64,000 nucleotides of DNA from Fistularia commersonii (taxonomy: Eukaryota > Chordata > Actinopteri > Syngnathiformes > Fistulariidae): contig JBBMNZ010000002.1 in the NCBI GenBank assembly GCA_037954325.1, positions 11,222,679 through 11,286,678 of the forward strand, in the 5' to 3' direction. Position numbers and translations under genes: made by a program. Below, piece after piece: positions 48,938 to 60,749 of the stretch. The stretch's first letter is position 1. The number at the start of each line of letters is the position of its first letter. The notes below the pieces were generated by a model. That model made no database searches. It was not told the DNA's origin and saw only the letters and a list, made by a program, of their open reading frames with translations.

Positions 48938-49855
48938 CTAGATGGCGGTGCAGTGGCTTTGTGCTCTCCTTCCAATCTCATCATGTCCTGCAAGGACAAA
49001 AAAAGGCTATTCTGATTCTCTGTAAGTATCAGTATTTGAAATCTAAATACTATGACTATGTCACTGTCGTCCGTCACCATGAAATGTAATAATCTGAAAA
49101 AGTCGGAAGGGTTTAAGCATTACTATCCAAACATTAAAAAAGTTGATTAAACTCAGGTCCACATATTGCAAAGAACATGTTGTATATAATTGTTCCATTT
49201 ATCTAAGCATCTTATTAGTAAAAATAAAACCTGCTACCTGTCTCGGCATGTTTAAGGACACATTATGTAAAAAAGAAAATGATTAAAACAAATGGCAAAT
49301 TATAAAACTGCTGATAGTATGTAAAAATTACACGAAACAGCTCAGCAAATAACGCTTAAGGATAAAGTTTCATATCAAGATCGTAATTGTTATAAATAGG
49401 AAATAAAGAGATGTTAAGGATCAAAAGAACTTGTGGTTCACGTTCTCTTACTTAAATGGAAGTTCCTCCCACTACAATGTGCTACTAAACTGTTATCTGG
49501 GGGAGAGGAAGAGCACAGCTTATATTGTAAAAGTGCTCACAAACCTGTGAGCATTTTTTTGGTGTGGGTGTATACCCCTGCAGTAGAACATTTCAATTTA
49601 CCCTCTTCCTGCCTTTTTTGTTCTCTCAATCTGTTCAGTCTCTGTCTGGCAAGATGCTGTTCTGGAATCCATCTCATATTAATTACTTTCTCTTTCCCCA
49701 CATGCCCTGTAACCAATCTGGGAAGCTGACGATGAATAACTTTGCATTCTAAACCTGCTTTAAATACAGAATTCAAAATTATGTTTACACAGCTCTTGGT
49801 CAACTTGTCTCTTAAGGGCCCCAGCAGCAATTTTGTCTCACTCTCAGCAATAGAA
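48938..49855 (-). other. two linked exon candidates of an unrecognised gene (49602-49855 and 48938-48987)
   Basis: On the minus strand, acceptor TTATTTTTTATCAG opens a 254-nt stretch with one clean frame (84 codons) ending at donor GTAAAT. It contains PLRDKLTKSCVNIILNSVF, LPRLVTGHVGKEKVI and a basic coiled-coil-like end (ARQRLNRLREQKRQEE). The next acceptor, TTTTTTTGTCCTTGCAG, opens a second piece. Joined in phase 1 it adds 16 codons and stops at 48938. Splice signals and composition look real. It lies downstream of the KIF16B-like pseudogene on the same strand, but I see no match to the KIF16B tail and cannot name it. Confidence 0.4.
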
Positions 49856-49859
49856 CTGA

Positions 49860-51538
49860 TAAAAAATAAATTAGAAAACAGTTGAGTGGAAATAGCGCTC
49901 TTAACTTATAAACCATGTTCTTGAAAAATTTAGTTTTTACTATAATATCAAATCTTATATACAGTAGAAGCAAGGTAGTAAACGTAAACTGGAGGCCATC
50001 TGTTCATTAATTAAATAAACAATAGTAATCTAATTCCCTTAAGTACGAGAAAGTTTCTTTTGGTCAAGTGCATGTGAAAATACATACATGTTTATGTAAA
50101 TGTGCACTTGTATTTGTGTTTCTGTACGCACATTAATTTCCATTTACTCTTTATACAATGTCCACTTACAATGCCAGACCAGTTGCTAAAACAATTTAGC
50201 AGTAAACAAATGTTTTGTTATATCTCTCAGAAATTGTTAAACATTGTGACAAAGCCAATTCAATACTGAAAGCCAAAAGGAAGGTTTTTTTGACAGATTA
50301 CTATTTGGATGTGCAATCTGGATCCGCAACACAGCCTTCATGAAGATGACTGGAGGGCTTCACAGATATTTTATAATGCATTAAGTCAAGGCAACCATGC
50401 AGTGCGTCAGTCTCAAAATTATGACATTTTGTGCTTTTTAAGAGGCTGTACACAAATTCAACAGAGACAAGCTCCAAATGTTCAATGGCTAACAAATGGC
50501 ATTTCATTTTACTGTGGCTTGAATTGCCAGCCTCGGAGAAAACATGCTGTTGGAAAAGCCAGGTCTGATTTATATTCTCTTTGTCAGGTTCCAAAACACT
50601 GCCACACAAACTTCACGAGCATATGACAGAGCTAAAAAAAAAAAAAAAAACCAACTGCTTTTGGGTGCCATTTAAATCCAAATAGATGGAAAATTACATT
50701 TAAATGCCTGGTTGGTTCTCATCATTACCCTTTCCAGTCCAAAAGTGGCTTTGGCTGTTCTTCAGACTAGCAGTGACACCAGCTGGCTGCATGTCTGGAC
50801 TGCATGCAGCTATCTTTTAACTTATGCTAGAGTGCCCTCAGTTAATTCTCCCCAACAAAAATGATCAAGAAAAAGAAATACAGGGTCCAATAAATCGGGC
50901 TTTTTGTTTTTTTCAAAAACTCATATTGTATTAGTGTGTACAAAACAGCATACAATGTTTGATTTAAAATTTTACACAGATCCCCTCTAGGATTGGACGT
51001 ACAAGATTTGAGAGTCTGACTTTTAAGTTTAAAATTTTTATTCTAATGTTTAGTAGAGAATCTTCTGAAATGAGATAAAGTGGTGATTCAAGACACTATT
51101 GATTATGGGAATTGCTGCTAAATCCAAAACATGTTCGGTTTTAATAGTATTTAATTATAAATATGTTTGCTGTCTGTAATTTTTACATACCAATACCACA
51201 TTAAATCACTTTCTGTATCTCTGCTGTACCTGCATAATCCGCTGAGTCTCCTCCTATCTGCATGTCCACTCCCTGGTCAGCTCTCGTACACTGCCAAGAC
51301 AGCAAGAGTATAAAACCTAATTATAGAAAATAAACTACAAAAATAAGAAAAAAAAAAGAAACCCTCAGAGGCCGACTCATTTTTGTCTCATTCTGATCCA
51401 GCTTTATCTCTACCTTCAATGACAAGAAGAGCCCTCCAAGGGAATCCTGGAGTAATAGTAAAGTGACATTCAGCCACTCTACCTGTCAGTGTTCTATTCT
51501 TGTTAGCCTTTTTATAAAAGACAGAACATAAGTAAGAC
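49860..51538. other. gene-free stretch
   Basis: About 100-codon frames overlap on both strands at 50301-50626, with no motif or splice sites. There is a poly-A run at 50634-50650. Nothing else identified. Confidence 0.35.
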
Positions 51539-54500
51539 CTGTTTGGTTTCTTGTAGTAGCTTTTTGGCTTCGGCAGCCTCGGTCTTTAGTTCTCGCATCA
51601 CCTTTATATGGTCATCTTCATTCGCTGTAGGGCTGTTTCTGGCACAGCTGGCATAGAGCAAAGTGCTCTGGGTTCACATCAGCTGGAGAAATGATGATAA
51701 TGAATGTGCACCAGACAGAATAAAGACTGACGATCAACTGGGGGCGAAAGCAGGAAATACAAAGATTATGTGGTTGAAATTAGATTAATTTTTAAATTAG
51801 GGTATTAACTGATTAGGGGAATTTTTGTTCCGGTGTCAGCAATTTTGAGATTTAACCCACATACTGGCTGTCATTTTGGTCTTTGAATTCCCACCAAGAC
51901 TGTCTTTAAATGGCCATGTCAGCACAGAGTTGCTGTAGGGAATGAAGATTCTATTCTTTTTTATATTTGGTTCCTCCTTGCTGAGGTCAGCTAGGGGGTC
52001 AGAGAGGCAAGGAAAAAAGTACAATGTGGATCTTCTAAATATTTTGGCAGGAAAACAAACATTGTGGAAGTAAAATCTATAATAACCCAGTGTGTGTGAC
52101 TGCCAACAATACAGCTAAGTTCTATGCTCATGCTATTTATTGAAAAAAAAAAAAAAAGCAATTGCATAATAAATAAATACTTCTTGTGACGATGTGTAAC
52201 TATTTCCTATTAATTGACCAGTTAAATAGTCCAGTTGTTAATTAACGTGTGATGCCATAGTGTGTCATTCATATTGAAATTTCCATTTACCCAGAGCGAA
52301 GATCACACTGCCCAGGGTCAGCAGGGATTTGTTGATGTTGGCACCTTCCTTTGGCCTGTTGCCTATGACATGAATTGCATCAGCTCTCTCTCCGCCAGTC
52401 AGGTCTACCAGATGAATCTTACTCCACATCTCACAGGGCATTTCTTCATCAAATGATACCTGTGATACAAATGAAGACACATTTGTTTCATTATTGGGTC
52501 CCCTGCCTCAAAATAAGCATCACCAGAGGTTTCCTCAGGCATGATTGCCTATTAAGAGCCTTGAGATGGATTAAAAAGAAAAACCTTTTAAAATGTTCAT
52601 TTTACAAAATTACATAAGGTGAATTAGTTATTGATAAATGGGGTTACTAAGGGAAAGTTTGTTTCTTTCAAATAAAACTCTGCAAATTAGGCATGGTAGC
52701 AAAGCTCCATGCAAGTACTGCAATTCACCTGAGTTAAGTGAATAGTGAAGATGGCATGAAGGCGCCCACAGACATCATTTATGCCTGTGCTGGCTGTGGT
52801 GGGGTTGGCGTTCCCAAGAATAATCGGTTCCTCTATGTCACCAAGTGCTTGGACAAACCCAAGAATAGAAGTTGTAGGGTTTTTTTCGTTAAATGCCCGA
52901 TTTTCAATTCAAGTGATACAGAAGTGATATTCAAAACACTTACATTCAACATAGCGACCATCCCTTGGATGTTCTCTTATCCTCAACCCTCCACTATCTG
53001 TGGGTGTAGTTCTCTTTAGACGGTCGTGCACTCTTTCATTGTAGATATCAAAAATTCTTGTATAGAGAAAGAAAAAAAATAGAATCTCATCATAGATTAT
53101 ACAAAATCAGTGCCACGTGTTAAAGTCTTAAATGATAATTTTGCAACATCAAATGAGAGCAAGTAACTTTAAAAAGTGGTTTAAGTCAAAAAAGCATTGC
53201 CATTGATTCAATTGCTGTGAATGTACATGAGTAGTGCAGGTTGGCTGAATACATTCAATCAAAAAATAATACAAAAAAGTCTAAGTGGCTATTCCAACTT
53301 AAACCTCAGTCCTAGAACCCCAACAGTATACTCCTTGCCATATTTCTGATGAATGTTTGATAGCAGGTTGATCGATTTTTTTTTTTTTTTTTATCCTCCA
53401 CTTTCTCTCAGGACATGCTAATTTTGAATTATTTATGACATTAACTCTTTAAACAAAATTAAGTTAGTTTAATTTTGGAATAATTGAAATAAGACACCTG
53501 CTTTGCTTTGGACATTTTAAATATTTTTGTGTTGCTTTTTTGGAGCAATTTAATACGGTGCAAAAAACATATCTCATGTGCCAAATTGAGAGAAAAAAAT
53601 TGCTTTGGCAGTCTAAGTTGCATTGTAATTATTATATTCCCATAACAATCATTAGAGTTACGAAACAGTTTTGAGCAACTCATCCTACATAGGTTAAGAA
53701 ACATAGTCAAGATATATTTGACTAGACTACTGTACATTTATATCTGTAAATTGAATATTCGACATTCAAAAAGCTAGGCAAAGAGCCTTTCAATGCTTGT
53801 ATTACAAGATGCAATATATTACAAATTAGTGATGTGACCTAGTTTAGACAGTCTTTTGTGATGCTTTTAAGCACTTTATGAATAAATCTCTTGATCTACC
53901 TTCCCTGAAAGAGACAGAGACACAAGTCTTGATTTTATTTAAAGCTTAATATATTTTTTAAACAAAACGAGGTTGCAAATTTTCAAAGAACTCTGAATAA
54001 ACAACTTTTTGGTGGAAATGTTACTGTGCAAGATTAATTTTGCAGGAGTTGTGCACCTCCACCACTCCATTGGAAAAGGATGAGCATCACTATATTCATA
54101 ATGATTCCTTACCTGACCTCTGTCTGAAATGACACACTGTCACTCTTACTTCCTTGAGACACGTTGCAGAAAAATCCCATTGCAGATCTGTGGAATTAAA
54201 CCTTTTTGTCCCTGGAAAATTAAGCGGGAAGAAGTGCTGCATTTAGAACTATTGTCAAAAACTCAATTTTGATTTGCTTTTAAGTCATAAGTCCTCACTC
54301 TGGTTGCATACTATCCCTTGGCCCAAATTCAGTGTGTAAAGAGTACTGAACAACACAGCAGCTTATATGAAAAGTTACCAAAGCATAAAAGCAATTGCAC
54401 TTTCAGCTGCACAGCATCTCATTTTAAATTATTGTGATAAAGTTCTTTATCTTCTGTAATGCAATCAAAATAACAAAAATTACTTCTTCATGATATTCTA

Positions 54501-55134
54501 ATATTTTGAGATTGGATTTTTGAGTTTTCTTAAGATGTAAGCCATAATTAGCAATATTGAAATAATAAAAGGCTTGCAATATTTCAGTTGATTTGAAATG
54601 AATCCAGAATGTATGACATTTTTGATTTTGTAATTGCACTACAGAAGATAAAGAACTTTATCACAATAGTCTAATTTTTTGAGACAGTCCTGTATACAGT
54701 TACGCACGATACTGACCGCAGTTTTGCTGATGACCTTCTACAACTCTACTAGTAGACAAGCAGAAACCTAGTGAATTCTCCATCTAGGGATAAGACAAGT
54801 TATTTGTTGCCCTTGTCACAATTTCCGAGTATTAAGGAGAAGCATTTAGAGAAAGAGAGGGAGGATGTCTAATCATGCAGTTGGCAGGAATCTGGCGGAG
54901 AAGAATAAGGTTTAACAGATATGTTTTAAATTTGTTAGAAATGCTCAGTTTAATCTGAACATTTCTATATGCCTGTCTCCTGTTAAGATAAAGTTGAAAT
55001 ATATCTCAACTATTAAACATACATGCTAGAGAACCTAATGTGTGGCCCAACATGTTGTAAGAATTCCCTGAACCTGTTTGGCCATAGGCAAATACACAGG
55101 CGCTGAAACCTTTAAATGCAGCTTTCAATATATC
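51539..55134 (-). pseudogene. kif16b-like pseudogene: KIF16B-like kinesin-3 motor domain pseudogene, seven exons
   Basis: Exons in gene order: 55134-55035, 54211-54113, 53056-52944, 52858-52729, 52459-52291, 51990-51865, 51692-51539. They carry the P-loop exon (VFAYGQTGSGNS), IYNERVHDRL, REHPRDGRYVE, GLSKHLV, the switch I exon, the switch II exon (KIHLVDLTGGERAD, EGANINKSLLTLG) and KDSLGGNSKT. FDEEMPCE before switch II points to KIF16B, an endosomal motor, rather than KIF1 or KIF13. Decay is clear. The P-loop lysine is Asn, SSRSH reads CGRLH, and AGSER reads TGGER. Exons 2, 4 and 7 are frame-shifted, and the acceptors of exons 1, 4 and 7 lack AG. Exons 5 and 6 keep good splice sites and frame. 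The motor N-terminus and tail were not found. Confidence 0.88.
54400..54698. mobile_element. MITE-like palindromic element in a kinesin pseudogene intron region
   Basis: About 35 nt near 54431-54465 (ATTGTGATAAAGTTCTTTAT, then CTTCTGTA and TGCAAT) returns as a reverse complement at 54627-54667, with one or two changes. The outer parts (ATCTCATTTTAAATTATT on the left, TTTTTTGAGACAGTCCTGTA on the right) form diverged terminal inverted repeats. The internal AAAAGGCTTGCAATATTTCA resembles a widespread fish Tc1/mariner-related repeat. No coding capacity. Confidence 0.7.
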
Positions 55135-55879
55135 ACGTGTCAAAAAGTTGTAGGTTCACCTCAATGAAGGGGTGGCTGGAATGAATTACAGCCATTTCTT
55201 AATACACGTTTGATTTGCTGAGACATAAGCATTATTGTTCATGCTTCCAAATACATTCAGAAGAATTCTGGTGTTCCCATGCAAACAGGTAATCGCTTTT
55301 CTCTGAAAAATACGAGTCGCATTCATTTCCAGTGATGATTCTATAAGATATTTTTGAAACTATCTTGTCATAAGTGGCTTACCTCCTGTTAAGAGGACGG
55401 ACCCTGACCCAAACCCATTGCACACTGTGAATTTAGAGGTGAAGGGGTAAAGTGTGTTTCTGTTAAGACTCCAAGGATGACCAGCCAACAGCCTGTTGAA
55501 ACCCACTCACATCTTTTTCCCCGGATTATTTGTTAACTCATCTCACCTCCTCATCTCGCACTCATTTGTACTGAAACCATGACTACGATGTTTTGTTTTT
55601 TTAATATCTCCTCTCTGTTCCATCTCACCTCTTAGTTGCAGTGATTAGCTTAAGGTAACAAAAGATTAATCTTATTACTGTAATCACACGCTGCTATGGG
55701 AATGGGGCAATAACACTGTCAACAATTAAATTTTCAACCATAAATTCCCAAATATTCAGCGACCACAGATCAATTGATCTACAGTGACTACAGTGATGGT
55801 GGATAATACTACCATAACTCTAGTCATCTTCTAGTCATCTTTGGTGTGTATGAGTCAGCTTTATATGGAGAATCTAATG

Positions 55880-56440
55880 GGCTTCAAGACAAACTCAGCC
55901 CCACCTGCCCACATCACCCCACTTTAGTCCTGAAGCCTTTTCTATTCCTGGAAGGAGTGACGTGGGAGTTGATCAGAGAAGCACAGCAGAGGATCTACTT
56001 TCTGTGGTGGTAAAAATTAATGTTCCCTAGATGATGATGTGAACCGCAATAGCTATCACTTCAATCTTGACATAACATCAAGCTCAAAACCCCCTAAAAA
56101 ACAGTCCTTATAAGAAAATAGCACAAAACAGGAAGATATAATCCACAGAAGAAGGTGAATCTTCAATTCCTCCGGGCCTTGTGTACTGTGATGTACTTGA
56201 GACATGTGGGCAGATTCAATCCCAGATAAATCTTTCCAAGAAAACCCCCACCTGCAGGAGGTTATGTTCCATCAGAATGACCCACAGTTTCTTGCCCTCA
56301 ACAACTGGTTTCATAAACAAGGTCTGTGATTCCTACTGAAACTTTATCCCCTACCTTGATGTTACATTAACTTAAAGTTCACTGACCACCTTCTGCTTTA
56401 AAGTTATAACACCCACAACTGTTAAGTTTTATTTTTCTTG
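55880..56440 (+). mobile_element. L2/Rex-type LINE 3' fragment
   Basis: The frame near 55970-56010 reads IREAQQRIYFL, the C-terminal motif after the reverse transcriptase in fish L2- and Rex-type LINEs. Downstream, a CTGCAGGAGGTTATGTTCCA and ATCAGAATGACCC block followed by TTATTATTGT-rich sequence matches the 3' end of such elements. Only the 3' end is present. Confidence 0.55.
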
Positions 56441-56689
56441 CTTTCATATTATATTATTGTATTATTGTGTATTATTGTTATTATTTATTCACAGCTCATA
56501 TTTTCACTCCATGGCTATGACCCTAAATTCAATAACTGTGTGTGTGGCCTGCCCAGGGGTAGGTAAGCGTTTGCAGCGGTTTATATGTATGTTGTTGCAA
56601 AACTGCCACACTCTATTGAACACCACAGTTTTGTTTCTTCCATATATATTTAACACTGAGTGCAAGACCCCGAGTTTCCCATCACACCC

Positions 56690-57042
56690 GTGGGTTGGTG
56701 TGGTTAGCGCTTTAGCCTCACAACACGAAGAACCCTAATTCATTTCTGACAAGGGACCTTTCTGTGTGGAGTTTGCATGTTCGCCCCGTGTCTGTGTGGG
56801 TTTCCTCCGAATTCTCCGATTTCCTCCCAAAGTCCAAAAACATGCAGCAAGTTAATCAGAAAAGATTGGGAAAATTGCCCCGAATGAGTAAGTGAGTGAA
56901 TGGTTGTGTGTCAATATATGTGGCCCCGCAATTGATCGGCGACCAGTCCAGGGTGTACCCTGCCTCTCAGCTTATGACAGCTTCTCCCAGCTTATGACAG
57001 CACCCTTAGTGCAGGACAAGCGTCAGATGATGGATGGATGGC
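56690..57042 (+). mobile_element. fish SINE, copy 4, full length
   Basis: GTGGTTAGCGCTTTAGCCTC, CTGTGTGGAGTTTGCATG, CGTGTCTGTGTGGGTTTCC, GTCCAAAAACATGC, GCGACCAGTCCAGGGTGTAC, ending GATGGATGGATGG. A 13-nt unit, CAGCTTATGACAG, is partly duplicated near 56970-57000. It lies about 700 nt upstream of mad2l1bp. Confidence 0.85.
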
Positions 57043-57677
57043 TGAACACAAAAAAGTCCAATTTAATGTTTTAATATTGGTTGTATTTTAAAGGTTCATG
57101 TGACATGGAGGCTGTTGACAGAAAAAGATATTGGTGTTCAATATACATAGTCATAAAACTTTGAGATATAATGAACTGCAAAAAAAAAAATTCAAATGTA
57201 ATGATATAGCTTGAAATTCTTCAGCGGAAGCACTTAAATATATTCCAATAATAAAACTTTTTCGGAATTCTGATAGAACTGTAATTTGAGGAAAATGCAC
57301 ATTTTTTTCTGCTTTATTAACTCGGGTCCCCACAACAAAAAAAAAAACAAGGAAACAAAAACATGAATCATTATATTGCATCTTGCACACCTTCTGTCTT
57401 GCACACGGTGGCGCAAGGGTCCTAGAGTTTGCTGTTGCCAGGAAAGAGGCATTTCATAACAATACAAACATTCTCTTAGTTACACCTACTGATAAATTGG
57501 AGTCTAGATGATTCATACCTCTGATCTATAATTTTGGCTTGCAATATCCATACAAATATTATTTGTTAGCTCAGAAAAGGGGAGCTGAATTTTGAATTGA
57601 AATAGTACCTCAAAATAACGGTCTTCAAAACGCATCCATTACAAATTACGACTTTTTTTGTTACTTGAACGCAGCAT

Positions 57678-57708
57678 TGACGTCAATTCCCGGTTCCCAT
57701 GATGCAAT
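57678..57708 (+). promoter_or_regulatory. candidate mad2l1bp promoter elements: CRE palindrome and C/EBP-ATF-type site
   Basis: TGACGTCA at 57678-57685 is an exact cAMP-response element, and TGATGCAAT at 57700-57708 is an exact C/EBP-ATF composite site. They lie 43-73 nt upstream of the ATG in a locally GC-richer segment (CAGCGGCGGGGAC) without a TATA box. This would suit a TATA-less promoter with a short 5' UTR, but the transcription start is not visible. Confidence 0.45.
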
Positions 57709-57750
57709 GCGACAGTTTCGGTCATAACAGCGGCGGGGACATTCAAAACT

Positions 57751-59771
57751 ATGGCAGACGATTCTACCTTTAGTACATTTAAACCGACATCTAACTCCGA
57801 CGAAGTACAAAAAAGTCGCACGATCAAGTGCGGGAACATAGGGAGAATGAGACGTCTCGTGTTTCCGTCAGAGAAAGGTATTAGTACTCTCGAGGAACCG
57901 AGTGAAGCCGGAAAACTCCCAACATTACTACATGTTACCGACGACTCAAACTCATGTACACAGCCGGCTGACGTCTATGGAGCGCTTGTTCAACTTAGTA
58001 TAGTCACATCTCTTAAGGCGACAAATGCTGTCGAACTGAGTAATCCTTCTTCCGATCATCGATTAAGTGCAAGTGAGGGCGATATCGCCAACAAGAGTGA
58101 AGATAAAGAGAACAGCGTTGCCATGCCCTCTTCTAATTCTGGTAAGTTGCCGAATCAGAGGGTTCCTGTTGATGTTGACAATTATTGATTGGTCAGTTGA
58201 TTGACAGTTTTAGCAACTGTTTTACTGGGAGAAAATAATTTTGTCATATATAAGGGAAACATCTAATCATGTCCTCTTATTTGTCTGAAAATCTGAAAAT
58301 GTTGTAGTTAAAAACATTTTCGATTCAATATGGGAATGTGTGATACTAGCTGAATTTGGAAGTTGATCTTTTTGACTGTTTTTGTTGCTTTGTAGACACA
58401 CTTGATACTCTAAAAGGTATAGATTTGACAATATTATTTCTATTTAACGCCTGATTGACTCACTAGTCATCGTAAATCATTGTTTATTAGTAATAGCCAA
58501 CAGTCATAAATAACAATGACATTACATCAATTAATCTTTGTGTATTTAAGTTGGCAAAATTAATCATATTCTTCTGTCATGATTAACAGTGATTTTTTTA
58601 GTTAACATATGACTATGATACCACTGTAAGTACTATGGGGATGTATTTGCAGCTTGAGCTTTTCACTCAATGCTGCATATATGAGTTATTAAATGTAAAA
58701 CACAGGACATTCGGTTCTGAGACTTTACTACTTTGTATGTCACTGCTGTCCGGAAATTGACAATCGTAGAGATTTCGGGCCAAACCTATAATTCGTTAAA
58801 ATGAAATTGATAAACATTGAGCATGACAGGCCCTTTGGTCCCAATTACTTAATCATTCTGCTCATTGTTTTGACAGAAAACACCCAGGAAACAGAAAGCT
58901 CTGGAAAAAGTCTTTTGAATGGTCCCTCGACAGCGAGTGAAGAACAATGTCTCCAATCAGAGCATGATGCTCAGGTGGTGAGAAGAGCTCAGGAAGAAGG
59001 CTGCGTCAGTGTGGTCTTCTCTGGCACAGTTACTCCAGCAGGCTGTTGCTGCTTTGTCAGCGAAATCCTCAAATGTATTCTGTATCAGAGGCAGCAGCTA
59101 CCAATGATGTATGATCAGTTGGTGTACTCCCAGAAGAAACAGCAATCTTCTCTGGAGGTAAGTGGGAAAAATCTGTGCACATCAAATAACTGATGTTTTT
59201 GACTGAAGTAAGAAGAGAACATTGTGTTGTTTCTAATCTTCAGAACAAAGATATGGTCAGCCGGAAGCCACTACTGTGTGCTGACATTGACCAGCGCAAG
59301 TGTCAGAGGACACTTCAAGAGCTTGAAGATGTGCTGCAGCAGTTGGAAGTCCTATTTACCATCAGCAAAGTGCCCCGTGTGTTGCTCCTCATGGGTGGCT
59401 CCCTTGTCCTTCCCAAAGAGTTGTATGAGATTAACATGGAGGGGTTGGTACTAGCCAGTGGAGATCAGTGTCTTCGGGTATCGTCGTGTTTAAGGCAAAT
59501 ATTCCGCACTCTCTTTGTGGCAGACCTTTTGTCTGACACCAAGCCTGTTCGTTTAATGCCCACAACAGTGTTTGCACTGGCCCACAGAGACTGTGGTGTA
59601 AGTTGGTTTCGCCCCAAACTTCAATTTAAAGTACCAACTTGCATAAAAAATCAAATTATTGCTTTGTCTACTGATCCAAGCCTCTGCCTAGAAGCAAGGG
59701 CAGAAAAATTGGACTGGCAGGAGTATGTGTGGTTTCAAGCACCTATGACGATAAAGGGCTTTAACAAGTGA
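57751..59771 (+). CDS. mad2l1bp: MAD2L1-binding protein (p31comet), intact, four exons including an optional microexon
   Basis: Exons 57751-58141, 58396-58416 (21-nt microexon), 58877-59157 and 59244-59771 join in frame to 406 residues, or 399 without the microexon. All donors are GTAAGT or GTATAG and all acceptors end in AG. The start ATG has A at -3 and G at +4 and is the first in frame. p31comet binds closed MAD2 and, with the AAA ATPase TRIP13, silences the spindle checkpoint and remodels HORMA proteins. The HORMA-like domain occupies the C-terminal 220 or so residues: VSVVFSGTVTPAGCCCF, LKCILYQRQQLP, RKCQRTLQELEDVLQQLE, PRVLLLMGG, CGVSWFRPKL, and the conserved end WFQAPMTIKGF. The N-terminal 130 residues are Ser/Thr-rich and longer than in the 274-residue human protein. 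No lesion seen. Confidence 0.93.
58396..58416 (+). other. 21-nt in-frame microexon candidate of mad2l1bp
   Basis: TTGTTGCTTTGTAG precedes 21 nt (ACACACTTGATACTCTAAAAG) followed by donor GTATAG. Flanking exons join in phase 1 with or without it. When used it inserts Asp-Thr-Leu-Asp-Thr-Leu-Lys into the unstructured N-terminal region. Confidence 0.5.
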
Positions 59772-60200
59772 CCAAAAAGATTGAAGATTTTGATTTGAAA
59801 TGCTCTGTACAACAGGTACATTTTATTTGTGGTTTAAATGAATTCTGAATTTAAATTGCAACTTGTAAATATTTTGTTTTAGTATTAGAATTAAAACCTT
59901 TACGTTTAAAATGTCAGCTGAGTAAAACAATATCAGAACCACCACAATAATTCCATTGTCATAATCATCTGAAATGGTGAGAAAATGTTATCAAATTGCA
60001 TTGTTGTCATGTCATGACATTGAGGTCTGCATTTATTTGATTTTCATTTCACCAATCACAAATAGAGGCTTTTCAATTTTGTAACTGGTTGAGGAACTGA
60101 AATCCAGCTTCAGCCTTTTGTAATGTTTGTTGGCATCATATAGGACTTTTCAGAAACTACGCATTTGAGATGGGTGCAATATGTTTTAATAAACCTGACT
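59772..60200 (+). other. mad2l1bp 3' UTR
   Basis: AT-rich sequence after the stop, ending at AATAAA (60188-60193), with GT-rich downstream sequence (GATCGTGTTTAATGTATAAT). The convergent ephx1 pseudogene begins about 110 nt later. Confidence 0.7.
60188..60193 (+). terminator. mad2l1bp poly(A) signal
   Basis: AATAAA about 417 nt after the stop codon, followed by a GT-rich element within 30 nt. Confidence 0.7.
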
Positions 60201-60749
60201 TGATCGTGTTTAATGTATAATGTTTCTACCTTAATACAATCTGAACACATTCAGTCTAAAGCCAGCAATAATAAAGTGCTGATATATTATAACTATAGTG
60301 TCCTGGGATCTCAGTGCAACAACTGGTTCTTCAAATTCTCCACCTTTTCCACAAACTGTACAAAGTCGCTAGCAAGTAGCTTGGGCTCCTCAAAGGCAGC
60401 AAAGTGAACACCTCAATGGCATGAAGGAATTGAAATGAACAGAACATTTCAATACTAATTTCTGTCCAAGATTTAGGGCAGTGGATCAGCTGACCAGGGA
60501 AGGCAGACAGCCAGTGGGCACAAATATCCCTGTCCATCAACAATAAATTATCACAGATAAATGCTAATCAAATAAAGACTAAGAATTGTTTAATCTTCAA
60601 TGCACAGGTCGAAGTTTTTGAAAGAAGGAGCACATTTTCACACACCATTCATACATTATTGTCAGGATTACTCTTGAAGTTGTCTTTGTAGAAGCACATA
60701 GATGAAACTATGGCGGCTGTTGTCCAGTAGATCATGATATTTCGTTAGA

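Noticed and set aside
50301..50626. Opposing frames of about 100 codons as possible kinesin tail exons
   Set aside because: No similarity to the KIF16B tail, no splice sites, and both strands open.
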